From the NCBI GenBank assembly GCA_015501075.1, contig JADNYJ010000006.1, forward strand, positions 682,001 to 746,000: a stretch of 64,000 nucleotides of DNA. The letters are read 5' to 3'. Every line of letters starts with the position of its first letter. Position 1 is the stretch's first letter. The notes under the pieces were generated by a model. It did no database searches. It saw only the letters and a program-made list of their open reading frames with translations, and had not been told where the DNA came from. The position numbers and the translations under genes are program-made. Below are positions 59,793 to 64,000 of this stretch, piece after piece. This stretch comes from Gymnopilus junonius (taxonomy: Eukaryota; Basidiomycota; Agaricomycetes; Agaricales; Galerinaceae).

Positions 59793-60914
59793 TTAGGATA
59801 GTCTCAGCAACGACTGGTCTCCCTCGGTACCGTCTATGACGCCATCGTTTACAGCTTCTACTGTACAGGCCAGCTGTTCTTCCTTCCCTCTGATGAAACC
59901 ATCACAATCCACGGACAAAGGTAAATGTGGGCTATTGTCGAGGACCACGCCATTGCCCATAAGTTCAAGCCACTCAAGAATTGGTTGAGTAGTCCAACGT
60001 TCCGATCCGGATGTAAACCAACCAAGGTAGCCAACCTTCTTTGTGAGAACCATGACGATGGATCCGTTGCCTTTGCTATCCAAAGGGACACTAGTGACAA
60101 CAGGGTCATCGTCCGAGTTGATCGAGAGAAATGGGATTCCTATATCTTGTATGCGCTTATCACTTGATGCCCAGAAGTAGTAGTCATCTATTGTCGGTAT
60201 AGGGAAGGTCGGAGCTTCACCTCCAACCCTGCGGGTAAAAGTGTCATCAAAATGTGGAAGAGTAGGAAATCTGAGAGCCAAGACTGATGGAAGTTCCTTG
60301 CAAATGGGATGGTCGGGGAATTTTCTCAATGAGCGTTCATGTCTTCTGACAAGGCGCACCATATTCCGTCCCATTCCTCGGGCATATAGGTTCTTCCCGG
60401 CGAATGTACTCACTAGCCTGAGAAGTATGTCAGAAGATGATTACCAATGTCCTGTAAATTGATTTACGCATGACCGTTCTTTTGCATATCCCAAGGCTGT
60501 AGAAAGGGCTATTAGATAGGATCCAAAAAGTGCGGTAAATGGTACATACACAAGATAAAACGACCGCAGAAGGAAGGCGGCTCTTGTCACCTTCTTCGGA
60601 GACGTATCTTGTCATAACATTGGCACCTAAAGAGAAACCAAGTCCAAGTAACCTCGATTGTGGGTAATGATACAAGAGGTACATTAGAGCCTGCTTAAGA
60701 TCCTCGGTATGGCCTGCTGTATATAGACGCGGACTCGTTATCGGCACTCCAGCACCTGTACCTCATAGTAATCAGGTAATGAAACCAAACCAGTTAATCA
60801 AAACCTAAGTACATCCTCTGTGTGTCACGACGACACTTCCATATCCCAAACCTCCCCGCAGAACTGGACGACAGGCTCTGGCCAAAATTGCGCGAAGGTA
60901 TGGTTCATGGGATC
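59793..60914 (-). pseudogene. Alpha/beta hydrolase (EMB8/YheT-like), 5' part missing
   Basis: Exons read SHEPYLRAILARACRPVLRG, GLGYGSVVVTHRGC, AGVPITSPRLYTAGHTEDLK, then the nucleophile elbow LGLGFSLGANVMTRY (about 60630-60670), PFLQPWDMQKNVSTFAGKNL, IPFLSINSDDDPVV (acid region), and the stop at 59793. This is the EMB8/Eht1/YheT-type hydrolase fold, esterases of medium-chain acyl esters. Upstream of the acceptor at 60914 the expected exons with the oxyanion motif HGLTGG and the ~100-residue N-terminus are absent down to the retrotransposon at 61846. Thus the gene is truncated, or its first intron was enlarged by insertions and the 5' exons lie beyond the window. Confidence 0.75.
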
Positions 60915-60930
60915 CTGCACTAACAGTATG

Positions 60931-61260
60931 ATAACAAACCCTGCACTACACTTGAAAAACAACTGTTCGACCATCTCGATCCTTATGATCTCGCAGAAAC
61001 AGATCGTGCTGATGAGATTTTTGAAGCGGATGGCGATATCGATGACAATAACAACAATAGTCGACCAGGTTTAACATTGCCGACTATATCAAGCTCGACG
61101 ACGACAAGCTTAAGGCCTTGGCCTTGAATGTTGATACAGCAGGTCCTGGTGCTTTGCTTTCAGCTCAACCAATGGCAGTGGATGAGGAATTGACGGGTAC
61201 ACCGGGTGACTGGAGCATAAAAAGCTTTCTTGCGGCCCTGCAAGGCCATCGTGTGAGGCG
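60931..61260 (+). pseudogene. Coding-like fragment of unknown origin
   Basis: Two overlapping plus-strand frames give protein-like sequence without a complete gene: CTTLEKQLFDHLDPYDLAET with a run of Asp/Asn (about 60940-61045), then after a one-base shift FNIADYIKLDDDKLKALALN (about 61070-61130) and QPMAVDEELTGTPGDWSIKS (to about 61225). Probably a remnant of a transposon or host gene. I do not recognise it. It abuts the truncated hydrolase. Confidence 0.3.
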
Positions 61261-61584
61261 TGTTAGTAACGTGTTGGTAACGTGTCAGATATTCATTTTT
61301 CGAGTTATTAAAAAATTACATAATTTCAATGATGTCAATAAAAAAACCGTTGTTAGTGACAGCCGGAAAAAATATCTGACCCAGCCCTAGCGGCTCCATC
61401 AATGATCAATTGTGAAAGTAATGACTACGCTTAAGCGTCGTGTATGGATGGTAGTTGTTCCAACAGTGGCAGAAACTGATAGCGCAGATCCAAATTCAAA
61501 ATGTTGCTGAGTTCTACATGTCTTATCTGTCCCCTTCTGACTCTGTGTGGTGGTGCACAATCCCCTATGAGTCAGGGTTGCCGA

Positions 61585-61692
61585 AGTTCAGTTCAGTTCA
61601 GTTCTTTGGCCAATTTTCTGAACTGAGAACTGAACTTCCAAGTTCAGTTCAGTTCTCAGTTTGAACTGGTTCAAACTGTTCTGAACTGGCAA
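61585..61692. repeat. GTTCA-rich direct and inverted repeat
   Basis: The word GTTCAGTTCAGTTC occurs at about 61588-61606 and again at about 61644-61656, with the inverted CTGAACTGAGAACTGAAC between and GGTTCAAACTGTTCTGAAC after it, so the region can fold into a hairpin. TTGGCCAATTT and GGCAATGGCCAAAAC flank it in near-inverted form. Perhaps the end of a small transposon. Confidence 0.5.
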
Positions 61693-61845
61693 TGGCCAAA
61701 ACATAAAATTTCCTTTCATCTGAGGCTTTGAAATAGTAGATAGACTACAGATATGTCTATCTTCTATCATTAGACATTGCTATATATACAAAACAGTATA
61801 TTATTTGCTGATTTTTCAAGCATTGGGTAGTGTCATGTAACTCAT

Positions 61846-62243
61846 TGTTGACATGATAAGTGTCCATGTGACTACATCACATGACTCACATGACACGCGT
61901 GATCAGATGCGTCTATACGCGACTAGATCCAGTGATGACAGAGTATTACAGTCATCTTATATGACTAAAACATGTGATCACTTAGTGAGCGTATTACTCA
62001 TCCTATGAGTAGATATTAGTAATTACATAGTAATTAGCTGAGTAATTGCCTTATGCATTACTCATACATAGTTAGTCACTGCATGTCCTGTAGGTATATA
62101 AGGATGCTCTAAACAGCATCCTAATCCAAGTCATTTGCACTTCTAAGTAGTAGCCTAAGTAGTCACCTTAGCACTAGCCTCTCACAAACCAGGTAAGCTA
62201 GTAGCTACAATGATACTATGCAGAGCGCACTAGTTGCTGCTCA
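61846..62243 (+). repeat. Putative 5' LTR of the second copia-like element
   Basis: About 398 bp, TG...CA, rich in short CATGTGACT/AGTCACATG-like words. It has a TATA box (GGTATATAAGGATGC, about 62092-62106) where transcription would start. Ends are set by the TGTTG start and by the primer-binding-like site just downstream; the second LTR is outside the window, so the exact ends are unproven. Confidence 0.65.
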
Positions 62244-62274
62244 ATAGGTTATGGGCCCCGATAGCAAAGCATGC

Positions 62275-62480
62275 TGTTTGCCATTGGCAGAACCTGCTGG
62301 ACATTGAGTTCACCCTAGGGCAGAACCTGTCTAGCATAGTTCGCCATTGTGCAGAACCTGCTTAGCATCGGTCTGTAGCTTACTTCTACCTGGGAAGATA
62401 GTTCGCCGTCAGGCAGAACATTGACCACAGCTGTTCATCACAAGACAGAACACTCTCCCACAATCGTTCGCTACCATGCA
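62275..62480 (+). repeat. Imperfect leader repeats (GTTCGCCATTG-GCAGAACCTG units)
   Basis: The motif gCAGAACcTG or its variants recurs six or seven times at about 62288, 62321, 62356, 62413, 62445 and 62478, mostly 30-35 bases apart, each usually preceded by a GTTCGCCATT- or GTTCACC-like word. It lies between the primer-binding-like site and gag of the copia element. Confidence 0.6.
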
Positions 62481-62680
62481 CAACATTGTATAGGGCCTTG
62501 TCATGTGGGCCCAGACATCTGTCACTGTCTGGACAAATTGCCCTTAAGGGGTTAATTCCATGTCTGGTGCAGGTATTTTTAGCAGTGCTTTCTTTATTTA
62601 GCATGCTTTTACACACCTGTTGCTGACACAACCCAGCTCTTTTCTTAACAGAAATCCAATCTACCAAACAACTCAACAAG

Positions 62681-63601
62681 ATGTCTTCTATCAAGAACTC
62701 CACCTCCATCTCCTTCTCTGCATCCGACCTTCCTAAATTCGATGGTCGCCACTACCATCAATGGGCTTCCAAAATGGAGGCCATCATCCTCCACATGGAT
62801 GTCAAAGCCATCCTTGAAGGGACCCTCACTGCTCCTCTGGAGCAACAAATTAGGGAACCCTCATTCCCCACTGGCACTCATGCCACTGACACTACTCCTG
62901 CCATCGGACCTACACAGGGAGATTTAAACCTGTACAACACCCGCTTTTCTCACTGGTCTGCCACTGAGGAAACATACCGCCATAAATTGAAGAATTTCAA
63001 CTCCAAGAATTCCAAGGTGCTCAGCCTTTTAGCCATGTGCATCGATACTGGTATTTGGGACCAGGTTAAAACCCTGTCTGCGGCTGAAGCATGGGATTGG
63101 ATCAAGATGAAATTCTCCAAGGAGATGTTTGTCGAGACCCTCGAGGACTTTAGGGTCCTCATGAATCTCAAGATCGATCTCTCCAATCCCAACCCCCAGC
63201 TCGCCAAATTCCAATTCCATTATGGATGTCTCCCGCTTGTCAATGATCCTAATGCCATAGGATCAACCAGCTCCACCAGCATGGTACCCATGGTTTCTCA
63301 ATCCATGGTGTGCCTTGTCCTACTCATGAATCTCCACTTGCCATGAACGTCACATTGCAAGAATCCGTCTATCAGCGGATGATGGAAAATTTTACCTGGC
63401 AAAATTCAGTTCCAAATATGGAACTAAAGGACCTCTTTGACAGCATTCGCACCACATGGGCTGCCCAATTTGGGCACCTTAAGCAGCACGAGCAACTCAA
63501 GCATGGCACACTCTATGTGCCGAAGCAGCTCAACCTACCTAAGGGCAGCTGGCCCAGAAACCAACAGGCTAACAATGTGAATGTGCAGCACAATACTGCG
63601 A
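62681..63601 (+). pseudogene. Copia gag (UBN2-type) with an internal frame break
   Basis: Start at 62681 (MSSIKNSTSISFSASDLPKF, DGRHYHQWASKMEAIILHMD). The typical gag core follows: AILEGTLTAP, WSATEETYRHKLKNFNSKNS, KVLSLLAMCIDTGIWDQVKT, AAEAWDWIKMKFSKEMFVET. The frame stops at 63346. A second frame overlapping it (HGFSIHGVPCPTHESPLAMN, then YQRMMENFTWQNSVPNMELK, DLFDSIRTTWAAQFGHLKQH) continues the protein, so gag is broken by a small indel somewhere between about 63200 and 63290. No CCHC knuckle is visible before the window ends. Confidence 0.75.
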
Positions 63602-64000
63602 TCAAAGGGAAAGGTCCCGAACTGTGCCACTCTGATCAGCAGAATGCTGGTAACCCCAGCAGTTCGCAGAAAAAAGAGTATCCTAAGAGGAAACCCTGCC
63701 GTGCTGGCTTCAAACCAAAGTCAGCATGCTTTGTTGAGGACTCTGATGAAGAGCCCTTCATGCTTGCATTGACAGTGCATTTCCCGCCACTGGAGAAATC
63801 GTGCCCAGTCCCCACTACTCACAATGTTGTTGAGATTAGTGGGAGAGGTACTATTACCTCTCACAAAGTCCATGAAGGTGCCTGGAAGAACCCTACTTGG
63901 GGAATGGCGCCATACCCCTCCTTTAGGAAATCATGGGACCTGATGTCTTGGATCAGGGTTACCCCGACCATTGCCACCTCAAGTAGATTCGAGGAAGTTG

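Larger units (their letters stand above)
61846..64000 (+). mobile_element. Second Ty1/copia-like LTR retrotransposon, 5' part, runs off the window
   Basis: The sequence has a putative 5' LTR (61846 to about 62243, TGTTGACATG...GCTGCTCA), a primer-binding-like site GGTTATGGGCCCC at 62247-62259, a ~420-bp leader with repeats, then a gag frame at 62681. The LTR has no similarity I can see to that of the element at 6602. The 3' half lies outside the window. Confidence 0.78.

Noticed and set aside
1..64000. CRISPR array, bacterial operon or viral replication genes
   Set aside because: The DNA is eukaryotic with short spliceosomal introns. The only repeats are transposon-like, and no viral genes other than LTR retroelement remnants were seen.

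Overview
The window looks like nuclear DNA of a saprotrophic basidiomycete, most likely an Agaricomycete. Nearly every gene is broken by several short (about 50-65 nt) GT-AG introns. The gene content fits: tandem multi-intron cytochrome P450s, a CBM1-GH5 endoglucanase, a fungal-type OPT transporter, a Rom2-type Rho GEF, and Ty1/copia-like LTR elements. I see no tRNA, rRNA or CRISPR. The species cannot be named from what is here.

Layout: 1-152 is the 3' tip of an unidentified gene. 314-6322 holds two tandem P450 genes on the minus strand. 6602-12000 is a transposon-rich island: an internally deleted copia element with 5-bp target duplication, a ~400-bp MITE-like element, and a ~380-bp-armed inverted repeat with an 800-bp TIR element nested in one arm. 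12354-26922 is gene dense: BAHD-type acyltransferase, Rho GEF, WH1-CRIB protein, Sqt1/AAMP WD40 protein, PDI, TDP2-like phosphodiesterase, secreted Ser/Thr-rich surface protein. 26923-29427 is empty. 29428-37827 is a sugar block of two paralogous MFS sugar transporters and a GH13 alpha-amylase. 38750-59490 holds a coiled-coil protein, a Gly/Met-repeat protein, Elongin C, a BAR-like protein, epsin, cytosolic MetRS, an OPT transporter, a SARAF homologue and a CBM1-GH5 endoglucanase. 59793-60914 is an alpha/beta hydrolase without its 5' exons. From about 60915 to the end the DNA is repeat and transposon, ending in a second, different copia element that runs off the window.

How genes may fit together: endoglucanase, amylase and the two sugar permeases fit polysaccharide use. 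Rho GEF with WH1-CRIB protein, and BAR protein with epsin, are neighbouring pairs with actin/endocytosis roles. The most notable observations are a 4-nt micro-exon that splits the codon of a catalytic Asp in the amylase; two LTRs of one element that differ at 13 positions, all CpG transitions; a WASP-like protein reduced to WH1 plus CRIB; and a recurrent pattern of single G/C gains or losses in otherwise well-conserved genes, which more likely reflects base-calling errors than eight pseudogenes.

Exon structures were worked out by eye from splice signals and family similarity. Gene spans are start codon to stop codon including introns.
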